This document shows positions 49,328 through 59,085 of a stretch of 64,000 nucleotides of DNA, piece by piece. Position 1 is the first letter of the stretch. Every line of letters begins with the position of its first letter. The stretch is from assembly GCA_027563935.2 (NCBI GenBank), contig JANVAS020000203.1, positions 3,100,001-3,164,000 of the forward strand, read 5' to 3'. The translations under genes and the position numbers were made by a program. Source of the stretch: Costus lasius. Taxonomy: Eukaryota > Streptophyta > Magnoliopsida > Zingiberales > Costaceae. The notes under the pieces are model-generated. The model was not told the origin of the DNA, did not search any database, and was given only the letters and a program-made list of their open reading frames with translations.

Positions 49328-49499
49328 TGATAGGAACTCGTGCAGAGCACGCCAAAGTAGACAAACAAAATACTTGACAAACCATAACTACAACCTTAGG
49401 CCCTTATTTATACAATTTCACTACTAAGTGAACCGGGTATGACGAACCAACCCGGATCCACTTTATTAATATCCTACTAACAATATTGGGCCCGTAACA
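49328..49499 (-). repeat. 3' LTR (172 bp) of the small LTR element
   Basis: TGATAGGAAC to CCCGTAACA; one of three near-identical copies in the element. Confidence 0.9.
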
Positions 49500-49544
49500 A
49501 TTGCCCCCCTCTCAAACTAGCCTTGTCCTCAAGGCTAAATAACT

Positions 49545-50547
49545 TCATCTTGAGCTGCCTCTAGGATCCCACACTGCTCGATAAGTTGTTGAATTAGAAA
49601 CACTAAACATCGCAGCCTCAAGCTTGACAGCTGCATCTTGCTCTTGAGAAGAAATCCCACCCCACTCATTTGGTTGAAAAACATTACTAGTAAGTTGAAG
49701 TTGTCCGTTGATATCATGTGGTGAAGGACTTGAGACATTAAAACTTAAGTATCCAGGATTTGCAGGTTGTGCGTGTAAAGGTTGCTCCTCTTCCATATCT
49801 TCTGATTCTTCTAAGACAAATGGTGTCACTATAACGTCTGGTACAGGCAACCTTGGATGACCTTACAAGCCATTTTCCTCATCTTCTCTCATGGAAGCTT
49901 CAACAACAACACCAATCATTTCCTCTTTTTTAATCAGTACTATAATCAATATTTGCTGGGTAAATGTTTGGTTCAAAACGGTGATCAAAAGAGGTATCGA
50001 GAGATGCTCTAGAGCCTTGATCAACATGAGGCATATCGTCATCCTGATAGGAGCTTTGATCAGGAATTGTACTAAATTTTAGTATCATCTCTAGCTTTAA
50101 CCTTTCCCAAGAGAGATTGGGAATCTGTCGTCTTAACTCTTGAATCTAATCATATATTTCTCTCTCCATACGAACAAATGCTATAGGAAATTTAGAGTCG
50201 TCTAGCGTACCTTTTAAGGTTGAAAAAATATTCAGCTGTGCAATCCAATCCTCTGGATTAGTACCATCAAATCCTTGTAATTCCGTGAGAATACGAGTCT
50301 GCCATCTGTCCTCCATGGTACTTTGGCTCTATGGATAAGTTTGCCTATCGATAATCATTTCTACACCCTCTCGCCTTGTCTTTTCCCTAACCCACTCTTT
50401 AAGCATTGCTCTCATCTCATCTAAACTATCAAGATGATGATTCATCTCCATATAATATAGAGCAACTTTACTTCTCTCACTTCCCATCGTCATTTTTTTT
50501 TTGATTTTTTTTTTGGTGCTACAGTACTTGCTACAATACTCGCACAA
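49545..50547 (-). pseudogene. Gag remnant of the small LTR element
   Basis: The first open part (50547-50332) is basic and helix-rich (DSLDEMRAMLKEWVREKTR). After an in-frame stop (50331-50329) the same frame continues with MEDRWQTRIL and GFDGTNPEDWIAQLN, which is the start of the capsid pattern of Ty3-type gag, up to a stop near 50150. A further stretch at 49850-49545 is acidic and Ser/Gln-rich with no recognisable knuckle. No protease or RT follows. The element must have depended on another element's enzymes. Confidence 0.6.
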
Positions 50548-51303
50548 TAACTATTTTTTTTTTTGACTCTCAGTTTTTTTTTAAAAAAACCTAGCTACAG
50601 TACCTCCTTCAACGACCGCGTACGCTCGACTCGCCCGTGTGCTTCGGCGCTTGCGTCGCCGGCCTGCCTTGCAGGCTAGGGTTTCCGGTGGTGAAGAAGT
50701 GTGCATCTGGTTGGTCGTGCGTCACCGCCGATGTCACTTCCGCCGTCCTACTGGGTGCCGCCGCAGAGCTCGTCGCCTCGATCTGCCTAGGAAGAGAGAT
50801 GGATGCTGATCTTGATGGTGCCAGATCCGATCCAGCGGTTCACTGGTGCTGAAGGTGGTGCTCCGCCAGCAAATCCAAAAACGCTGCCGTAGAAATCCCT
50901 CTGAGTTCACAGGCGTTGGCTCGATAGCTCCTGTTCGTCGGAGTCGTCAGTGATGTCCGGATTGACAAGGGGTTGCCGCTCCCAGACGACGACGACGTAT
51001 ACTAACTCTGGACCTTCTCCAGCTAGGACCCTGCCATCCTCTCCTCCGTTCGCAAGATCCGCCAGTCGCCGGCGCCCGCAAGCGACAGCCTCGTACGCGA
51101 GTCCTTGCTTCAATCCTCCGTGTCACCTCGTGCTTGTGCCGCCTATAGTGCTGAGAGATCCCTTCGGAGAGATCGTTTGATCGGCTTGACTAACGATGAT
51201 AGATCCACCGATTAGATCCACCACCGACAAAAGAATTTCTTCTGCCTTTATCCGTCACCAGACCACTAGTTCCCCGCCGAACGATCTAGCAGGTCAGACC
51301 AAT

Positions 51304-51475
51304 TGATAGGAACTCGTGCAAAGCACACCAAAGTAGACAAACAAAATACTTCACAAACCCTAACTACAACCTTAGGCCCTTATTTATACAACTTCACTAC
51401 TAAGCGAACCGGATATAACAAACTAACCGGGATCCATTTTGTTAATATCCTACTAACAATATTGGGCCCATAACA
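51304..51475 (-). repeat. Inner 5' LTR copy of the small LTR element
   Basis: A 172-base copy, followed by CCAAT and then a third LTR copy. The inner side reads, on the minus strand, ATTGGTCTGACC, which is in the primer-site position. Confidence 0.88.
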
Positions 51476-51480
51476 CCAAT

Positions 51481-51652
51481 TGATAGGAACTCGTGCAAAG
51501 CACGCCAAAGTAGACAACCAAAATGCTTGACAAACCCTAACTACAACCTTAGGCTCTTATTTATACAACTTCACTACTAAGCGAACCAGGTATGACAAAC
51601 CAACCCGGATTCACTTTATTAATATCCTACTAACAATATTGGGCCCGTAACA
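51481..51652 (-). repeat. Outer 5' LTR copy of the small LTR element
   Basis: A 172-base copy ending at the target duplication ATAAC. Together with CCAAT (51476-51480) it forms a 177-base tandem unit with the inner copy. Confidence 0.88.
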
Positions 51653-52822
51653 ATAACCCTATGATGGAATGGTGATTAAGTCAAGACGATCAAGATACGA
51701 CTCTCGATGAACCTGGTGACCCACCTCGCCCTTCTCAATATATTTTTGAGTTAGCTGCAACCGAAGTGGGCAATGAACCTACACAGGCTAGCCCAATTGA
51801 TTTAGAAGATGAAGGTGATGATTGGTGTATGGAGGAGGTGGGTCTACGTCCACGCAGATCACAACCACAAAGACAGTCTTCTCAAGCACAATCTGATGTA
51901 TCCAGAAAGAAGACTATTACGAAAAAGACCGCAATTGCAACGCTTCAATGAGTCCTCTGAAAAGGCAAAGGTACAATAGACCCGTTATTTTCTATTTATG
52001 AACAAGAAGATGACGAGTCAGATGAAGAGTCAGAAGAGAGTCAAAGGACGGTGGATAGCGATGCAAGTACAGATGATGGTGGTGGCGGCGGCTCAAGTTA
52101 TGTGCTAGCAACATAACAAGAAACAGACCCATGGACGATTGATCCAGGACACACTCATTCAACACAAGATGATGATCATGACCATCCTAGTCAGACTCAA
52201 CCATTACAATATCAAAGGCAAGGTAAAGGTTCAACTCCAAGTAAACAACGACACAAAGCCTTAGAAGACTATGACGAGATGAGATCCACCTTACCTTCTG
52301 AGACAGAGAGTGGATCTTCCTGGTCACAACCAAATTATGGATACGGATCTGACCAATCTAATATGTATCTATATCTAGTACCGGTTCCTGTTCCAGTTCC
52401 AGTGGCGATGGTTCATACCACTCAAGCACAATTCGATCAAGCAAGTTTGCTAACTATGTGGAACTCAACATATCAGTATCATATATTTTGGGAAGAGTTC
52501 CAAATGTGGGCACTACAAAATTATGGGGTAGATTTAAGTCGTGTTGAGGTAGCTGGCTATGTGGATCCATATGAGTCTCATCATTCGTTTTGGATGTAGT
52601 GGTATGTTTTTACATTGTAATTCGTGTCTTTATGCTTTATACCCATTATTTTATTTTAAATCTAACTTAAAATATTTTTTTGGGTTAAATATTATTTTTT
52701 TAAATAAAAAACCGTTTTAAACCGGTATGCATTCGGTACCGATTCGGTACCGGCGGTATGTATCGGTCCAGCGGCCGGCCGGACCGAGCCGCCGGACCGG
52801 TACTTGAAACCATGGGTAGTAG

Positions 52823-53762
52823 TCCTCAATTAGCTGATCAATAAAGGGTAGACACAATGTTTTTGGCTAGAAGATAATTCTCATTCTCATAAAAGGAATT
52901 GTTTATGTGTTTTGCAGATTTGAGGCAGATAATTCTCTTTCTCATAAAAGGTATGTCAAACCTTTGTCCTTGTGAAGAGGGCTTTATATTTCCGAATTTG
53001 GGATAGGATGCAGATCACTATGTGGATATCTACCGCATATGTGAATAGGACAGCGTGGAGAGAACCATTGGAATCTTTGCTTGTAGGGCAGTGGCCCTTG
53101 GAAAGACTAATCAAACTCACTTCAGAGCGTTGCTAAAATGAGATCACAAATCAATCATGTCTTGGTAGATCCGTAGATAGGTTCTTAAAAGTATGCATCA
53201 ATCAATAAAGCAGATTTTTTTTTTTTTTTTTTGTGAAGCTGTGAAATTACTGGGAAGGATCTAATCTTAGATATTCAAGATATTGGATTCGAAATTATAC
53301 TTCTCTATAAGTCTGCAGTTTATAATTCACTAAGTGCCAACAAAAAGAAATATTATACGGATCACCTAAACAATGTCTTGTTCTCTTATTATTCTGTGGG
53401 TGAGTTTTCCATATAGGAAGCGATAATTTGAAGTGCTGTAATTATCTATTCTAGATACACCGGTAGCATACCTAAACTTATAATGTTGCTATTGAATGGC
53501 TTAGGAATGTTGAAATTGTGTGGGTCTACATGGAGAAGGCAGCTAAATAGACAAGAAATTGAGTTAATTAAGGAAGTCCCACAACTTTGAGAAAGTCAAC
53601 TTGGTTTTTGTTTACGCTCCATAAGAGCTCCTGAAGGTTTTTCAGAAGAAATATCACAAAAGCTTTATGCAAAAAATATAGAAGTAGTTTCCTATCTTAG
53701 AGAAGGTAAGCAATGTTTCTCTCAATATACCACTTGTAGTTTGTTGCAAGACCCAATAAGTC
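52823..53762. other. Intron 1 sequence, nothing recognised
   Basis: No ORF above background and no repeat ends. An oligo-T run lies at about 53217-53232. I see no transposon signature here. Confidence 0.5.
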
Positions 53763-54185
53763 TTTCATGCAAGTTGTTCACGGCTATACCACACTAAGGC
53801 TGCTCACATGGGTGGGGGCGAGTGAGTTAATAACATTTTAGCTTACTTATAATAGGACCTCAACAGTGCCAAAGACAGACTAACTGTGGAGTGGGATGGA
53901 CTTCTCTTGTCAAAATGCAGTCGAGTCTGAATATTTTCCCTGACATAAGCTATGAAGTTATTAAATTTTAGTCTAAAAGAGGAAGGAATGCAAGTTGTTC
54001 CAAGTTATACCGCACCAACTATGGCTGCTGACATGTTATAAGGGGAAATGAGTTAATAATGTTTTAGCTTACATATAATAGAACCTCAAAAGTAACAAAG
54101 ACAGACTACCCAGAGAGTGGGATGGACTTGAGTATGAATATTTTTCCTGACATAAACTATAAAAGTTATTAAATTTCAGTGTGTT
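53763..54185. repeat. Tandem duplication (about 221 bp) in intron 1
   Basis: GCAAGTTGTTC starts near 53770 and again near 53991. Both are followed by TATACC(A/G)CAC, GAGTTAATAA, TTTTAGCTTAC, AAAGACAGACTA, GTGGGATGGACTT and CCTGACATAA. The copies have diverged by substitutions and small deletions. Confidence 0.75.
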
Positions 54186-54995
54186 AAGAGTAAGGTTTAA
54201 AATGTTGGTGTGAGACCCTATATCAGTAGAAGAAGAAGAATCTGCTCTCTCGTCTTCTTATTTTCTTCCTCTCCATCTGAAAAACCTAAGACCTTTGATT
54301 GAAATGATTATGGTCTTAGCCAAGTTCAAAAATGAAAACCACTTTTTCTTTTGAGCCATTTGTTATTGTTCCATTCTTTGTAATTTGTGTACATTTGTGA
54401 GGTAATAATATTTTATTTTTCTTTCTTGAGCTTGACACTACTGTTTAATTGTTCTAACATCTCAAGTTGTTCAGATGATAATCTATTAATGTGTATCTGT
54501 CTCTTTCTCTCTCTCTTTTTTCTTTTTTGCCGAGGGCATGTAATGTATATCCGTCTCCATGTTAATAAATACTGAATATCCTCCTACATTGTGGAGGCAT
54601 ATGTGCGTTTCTTGCTTTAAAAGGTGAAGACCTGTCACTTGGACACTTTTAGTTTAACATGTCATATCTCCCTAGGAGTTCAGAGGCATGTGAAACTCGG
54701 TATAGCTAATGTAAAAAAAAATTCTGATATTATGAAATAGAAAAAATCTTCTTTGTCACAATCGAAAGCAAAGGAAACCGAAATTCTTGTCCTTCTAATA
54801 GGACTTAAGAAGTAGCATCATCTATGTTATTGACTTGTATTTTTGTCTTGTGGGCAGCAAATGATCATTTAATGTTTTGAAGTTCTCAAAAAAAAATAAA
54901 AAATAAAAACTGAGAAGTGGCCTTGTCAACGCACTCCTCACTGTATGTTTTATGCCATCTTACATTTCTCCCCTTTTTGCATCCTGGATGAACAG

Positions 54996-55071
54996 ATTTG
55001 CTATATACACTATCAACTTTACCTCGGCACTTGAACTTTATTGAGCATACTAGCGATATTGGATGGAAAGA
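54996..55071 (+). CDS. GlcAT14-like gene, exon 2
   Basis: The exon has 76 bases between TGAACAG and GTACGTGC. With the single base carried from exon 1 it reads D-LLYTLSTLPRHLNFIEHTS-DIGWK, the conserved GT14 segment after SASDYPLVTQD (usually DLLHxFSxLPRDLNFIEHTS). It ends with two bases of the next codon, which exon 3 completes as Glu. It is too short to show as an ORF. Frame and splice sites agree on both sides, so I consider it secure. Confidence 0.9.
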
Positions 55072-55171
55072 GTACGTGCAATATTGAAAGTTTGGTAAAT
55101 TGCATTCAGCTTACCCTTACCAGATTTTTATGCCGTATACTATTATGCTCTAATATGGAGTAACTGTGCAG

Positions 55172-55287
55172 AAACCAGAGGGCCAAGCCTGTAATTGTAG
55201 ACCCCAGTCTGTATACTCTCCAGAAATCGGATGTGTTTTGGGTCTCTGAAAGGAGGAGTTTACCTACCACATTCAAGCTTTTCACTG
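55172..55287 (+). CDS. GlcAT14-like gene, exon 3
   Basis: The exon has 116 bases after GTGCAG and ends before GTAAAT; intron 2 (55072-55171) is 100 bases. It reads ENQRAKPVIVDPSLY, then QKSDVFWVSERRS and PTTFKLFTG, the GT14 core. The frame is open and continues from exon 2 without change. The next exon should start with the rest of a Gly-Ser-Ala-Trp segment, but it is not in the window; transposons occupy everything from 55338 on. Whether the gene is complete beyond the window is unknown. Confidence 0.9.
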
Positions 55288-55337
55288 GTAAATCATCTGA
55301 ATTGAGAATTGGCTAATCTAAATTAATAGTGGCCTAG

Positions 55338-57290
55338 TGTTATGAGTAATTTTTCTTTTATTTAGAAATCTTGCACCTTGCATGGCAGGATCTCTTTCGA
55401 AGCCTTCAGCCTTGCACTAAAAGTGATGCAATTGGTTAGGGTCATATTGCGGAAGCAATCCAGGACTCACAAGTTCCTTACACCCATGCTCCAAGCCACA
55501 CGTGCAAGATGCACACACCTCACACACACATCTAGGAGTAGGTGAATCGCCAAGCTTCATAATGTGTAAACACCCTCAAGGACCCATGCTCCCTCATAGC
55601 AAGACCAAGCTTTCGAGGGCATCGGCACCCAAGCAACATGGATAAGGCTAGGTCACTTTCAAGGGTGCTGGCACACTTGTCCAAGCATAAGCAATTAATT
55701 ACAATATGGCAATAAGCAAGCAAGCTAGCTCAAGAGCAAGATAGAAACAGACTGATTATAGAATAAACTACACAAGCACGAGAACTACCTAACAAAACTC
55801 GAGAGGCTAGCCCTAGATGCGTGCCTTGCTCACGATAGCTCCAAGCTGCCACCACCGCCTCTTGTTGTCATTGCTGCCTTGGAGAACTGCTCGACCTACA
55901 TCCACCTGATGGAGGTTGTAGGTGTGTGGAACCTGGTGTAGGCCATGCTACTCCACTACCTTGTCTAGGTGATAAACAAAGGAACCTCAATCCTCTCTGC
56001 TCACTCAAGTCCAATCTATGGTGAAGTCAGGGCAAGAGAGAAGCTATCCTAGACTCATTCTAGTGTTGAATGCCACCCTAAGGTGCCTAGCTTTCTATTT
56101 AAGCCTAGGTCACCTCCCACAAACCTATCCATGTGGCGCTATGTCAGCTTCATATGGCCTCTACCGAGTCTAGATGGACAGCGGCTCCAATTGACTTTAC
56201 CCTAATTACTATGAGCCACATATTCGTCGGGTCACAGCTTGACCCGGCCCCATCACTTGGGAACCATAGGGGGATCGAGCCTCACATTGTCCCTAGCATC
56301 CATGTCTTCGTCATCTAGTCTTCATATGCCTACTTGGTACTTGTGCTTGAGGATCAGCCGGGGATCAAGAGGGGGTGACCCTTGGTTTAAGCACTTTTGA
56401 CTTATGTGTACTTCGCGTGGACATGTGCCCGCATGCTCGCACCACACCTCGAGCCCAGGGATTGAGCCTTGGCATCCTCGTGCCATGCTCCGTTTGTACC
56501 CCAACCACACATACTCAAGGTTCAGAGAACCTCCACATGTGTACACTTGGTTCAACCATGCCTCGAGGTCCAAGAGTCGAGCCTCTCGCGCGTCCCATGT
56601 GCTCCACTCTCCATGCCTTATGGTTGACCCTTGCGCCCGCTCTGGTGTTCATGGAACTAGCATGCCCCCACTCAGGTGTTCATGGAACTAGCATGCTCCA
56701 CCCACTTGTGGGTTTAGGTGGCCCTCCTAGCCATCCCTGGTGGATCTAGTCATGCCATCCTCTGTGGCACATGCACTTTGAGCATCTAGTCATTGCCATG
56801 GAGCCATGCACATTGAGCTTACACCTATTATCGTGGTTGTCAGAATCTCGATTCTAACTAAGAATGGTAGATGTTACATAGTATTGGATCGTAGAATCGT
56901 AAGGTCCTACACCTATAATGAATAATAATAATTTCTACAACATATGCATATATTATAATATAAACTATAAAATTATAACAATTCCAAAATGCAACATTAA
57001 AAAAAATTGCAACATTACATTATAAAAAGAAATATATAAGTTTGGAAAAGTATAGTAAATAATAAAGAGTAAAGAGTCTTTATAAAATGAAGATTATCAT
57101 CCAAAATCACATCTAAAATATAAAATGAATATCACACAAAATAAAAATAATATAAAATTAAATTTTAATTTTTAAAATGTATAAAAAAAATAAAATTTGC
57201 ACTGTACATAACACATGCAAAGTTCATATTGTTAATGACAAGAGATCGACTCCATCCGTCATGCTTGGTGTGCATCTCGAGAGCGTCACA
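55338..57290 (-). mobile_element. Chromovirus solo LTR in intron 3
   Basis: It begins TGTTATGAGTAA and ends GAGCGTCACA. The flanking pentamer CCTAG is at 55333-55337 and 57291-57295. It is related along its length to the LTR at 57296-59085 (for example GGTTAGGGTCATATTGCGGAAG against GGTTAGGATCGCGTTGCGGAAG). An AT-rich block at about 56830-57230 has no counterpart there and may be a further small insertion. No coding domain. It is older than its neighbour. Confidence 0.82.
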
Positions 57291-57295
57291 CCTAG

Positions 57296-59085
57296 TGTTA
57301 TGGGCAAATTTATTTTTTTAATAATAAACTTAATCACAACCGGCAGATCCCCTCACGGAGATCTCAGCCCTACACTAGAGTGGCCTGCGACCGGTTAGGA
57401 TCGCGTTGCGGAAGCTGGCCCAGTACTTTACAAGTCCTCACACCACGTGCGCGAAGGGTTCGGTATGAATACCGCCCCTCGGACACGAATACAAATTTCT
57501 CAACTGTGTCAAAGTGATGGAGACTCTCCAAAACACTTTGCACTCACAGAAATTCCCTCAACCCGCGCTCCTTTCTCTACACAGCCGAGATAGGCACCGG
57601 CGCAGCCTCAATCAATCACAAGGGGACGGTGGCGAACACCTTCAAGGGTGCCGGCACACACGTCCAAGACTTTGCAGGCAAGCAAGCAGTACCTACAAAT
57701 AAGCACAACCCGCACTACACATATGCGGGCGCAGATAACGCAAAGAACCGTCCGGACGAAAAGCCACACGAAGTCCGGACGGTGGTAAAGTCTCTATCCA
57801 CTACACACGAGAAAACCGTCCTACTACCACTACACACGATAGATCCGGGGAGGGTTTACCCTTGTAGCGTGCCACCACTCCACGAGCTGAGCCCACCGAG
57901 ATCCTCCGAGAAGCTGCGTCGGAAAGTCCGGTCGGAGACGAAGCGAGACGCGCGTACGAACCCGCGCGACGGAACTTCCCTCTTCCCGCTCGCGTCCACT
58001 CGCGTCCGAACAGGGCAGCTTCGGCCGGAACAGGGGAGGCACGTCCTCCTCCGTCCGTCACCGTCCGGCCACCGAATTCCCGCCGGAAGGTCGGGATCTG
58101 GTCGCCCGTGAACGGAGAAGCCGCCGCCGGAGTATTGTCGCCGGAGAAGCCGCCGTCGACACGAATTTCAACCCAATGGAAGCTATGGCTGCGTGGAACC
58201 GGCGATCGGAAAATCCGATCGCACTCCCGCGTCTGGCTGCCGGCGCCGGAAGAGATGAACCCTTCCTTACCTCAGGGCACCGGTGAGTTGATCTGAGTGC
58301 CCTTGCCGACGAGTCCGTGGCCGGAGCCTCGTCGCCGTCGAAGAAGAAGCAGACTCTGTTTTCAGATCTAGATCTCGCCGAGAAATCGTCGTCGCCAGAC
58401 CTTGCTCAAGCTCTGCGTTCGCTTGATTGCAACCGCCCCTCTACGAGGATGGGATTTCCATCTTCGTCGACCACGCAACCGCGATCTCCGCCGGTGATTG
58501 GCCGGAGATCTCGCTTCCACCGGGGCGACCTCCAATCGTCGCCCTGGGCTCGTCCACGTCGGAGTCCACGCCCGATTTCGCTGCCAACGTCTTCGCCACG
58601 GAAGCACGAGTCGCCAGCCACCTTCCTTTTCCGGTGATCCCCCTCCAGCTGGTCGGAATCGGCGCCGGAGACAGCGCAGGTGGAGAGGAGGTGAAGAACA
58701 GGGGAAGTTTCCCCTTCGCGTGCGAGCGAAACACCGTCGACCGGATTGAACTGGCTGAACCGGTTCGGTTCAGCCTGGAAGATGGGTTCAGGTCCGGTTC
58801 AAGGCTGATTCGACCTCAGAATCGCCCCACGGTTGATCCTCCTCGATGCACACGCTCGCAAGCTCGTGCGAGAGGGTCTGGGGTCCATGGGTCGAGTCAG
58901 AAGCCCACATCCACGTGTGAACCCACACTCCGTGGTTTGACTCGACCCTCGCCCTATGGACTTGTGTCAGCCTCAGTGACACGATCGCACACCCGAGTCG
59001 TCCAACACGGCCGGTGACGAGGGGTCCCGCCATCGCTCCATCTCGGTGTGCTTTGGGATTTGTGCTAAATCCCGGGAGCATCACA
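57296..59085 (-). repeat. 3' LTR of the chromovirus
   Basis: TGTTATGGGCAAA to GAGCATCACA, 1790 bases, GC-rich in its middle (57800-58740), where long pseudo-ORFs occur on both strands without protein resemblance. The pol frame ends inside it at 59067-59065. Confidence 0.9.

Larger units (their letters stand above)
49328..51652 (-). mobile_element. Small gag-only LTR retrotransposon with three LTR copies
   Basis: The left end starts TGATAGGAACTCGTGC and the right end finishes GGGCCCGTAACA. The flanking duplication is ATAAC (49323-49327 and 51653-51657). The polypurine tract (GAGGGGGGCAAT on the minus strand, 49513-49500) is inside the left LTR, so the element reads on the minus strand. The internal part has a short gag remnant, no pol, and a GC-rich 5' leader. 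It is inserted in the hAT transposase gene, and joining the flanks restores that reading. Confidence 0.88.
46958..52599 (+). pseudogene. hAT transposase pseudogene (BED finger, DUF659, dimerisation domain)
   Basis: The likely start is MVPKRDTDLA at 46958, with a stop soon after. A BED-type finger follows (CIHCQKVFKGGG...VKQHLAGGY, 47035-47115), then a linker. The DUF659-like region is at about 47850-48180 (CDAWTGPTRMNIINFL, KSIDASSEFHNASY, ITDNDSNFKRA, CAAHCLNLMMKDIG). A middle region has RPSATRFATYF, and the dimerisation region is at about 49050-49230 (WWLQFGARAPNLRKIAIRI, ERNWSTFSLIHTK). An intron is visible at 48665-48741 (GTAAGT to CGTAG), and another donor lies near 48952. Coding continues after the nested LTR element to a Gln/Ser-rich tail ending DPYESHHSFWM. 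Stops and frameshifts occur throughout, several at likely CGA or TGG codons. Confidence 0.88.
45931..52814 (+). mobile_element. hAT DNA transposon (autonomous-type, dead)
   Basis: Terminal inverted repeats begin CATGGTTTGAGGTACCAGTC at the left and, on the minus strand, CATGGTTTCAAGTACCGGTC at the right. They are flanked by the 8-bp duplication GGTAGTAG (45923-45930 and 52815-52822). Length is 6884 bases, of which 2325 are a later LTR element plus its target copy. The transposase has a BED zinc finger, a DUF659-type domain and a C-terminal dimerisation region. Multiple stops make it inactive. It sits in intron 1 of the host gene. Confidence 0.95.
41753..54995 (+). other. Intron 1 of the GlcAT14-like gene, filled with transposons
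   Basis: It runs from GTCAGATC to TGAACAG, 13,243 bases. Stretches of apparently unique intron are at 41753-42630, 45322-45922 and 52823-54995. The insertions are a Copia fragment, a hAT transposon, and a small LTR element inside the hAT. A weak reading of 49 codons at 45723-45872 is mentioned under findings. Confidence 0.85.

Noticed and set aside
55383..55415. Possible exon 4 of the GlcAT14-like gene (AG acceptor followed by Gly-Ser-Leu-Ser-Lys-Pro)
   Set aside because: The same bases align with the chromovirus LTR near 57345 (GGCAGATCCCCTCACGG...), the frame stops after ten codons, and the expected Ala-Trp is missing.
56375..56749. ORF of 124 codons in the chromovirus solo LTR
   Set aside because: Repeat of short Cys/His/Pro-rich words from local tandem duplication (GTTCATGGAACTAGCATGC twice); no domain.
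57629..59017. Long ORFs in the chromovirus 3' LTR (up to 196 codons)
   Set aside because: They overlap on both strands in GC-rich LTR sequence, with low-complexity Arg/Ser/Pro composition and no domain.
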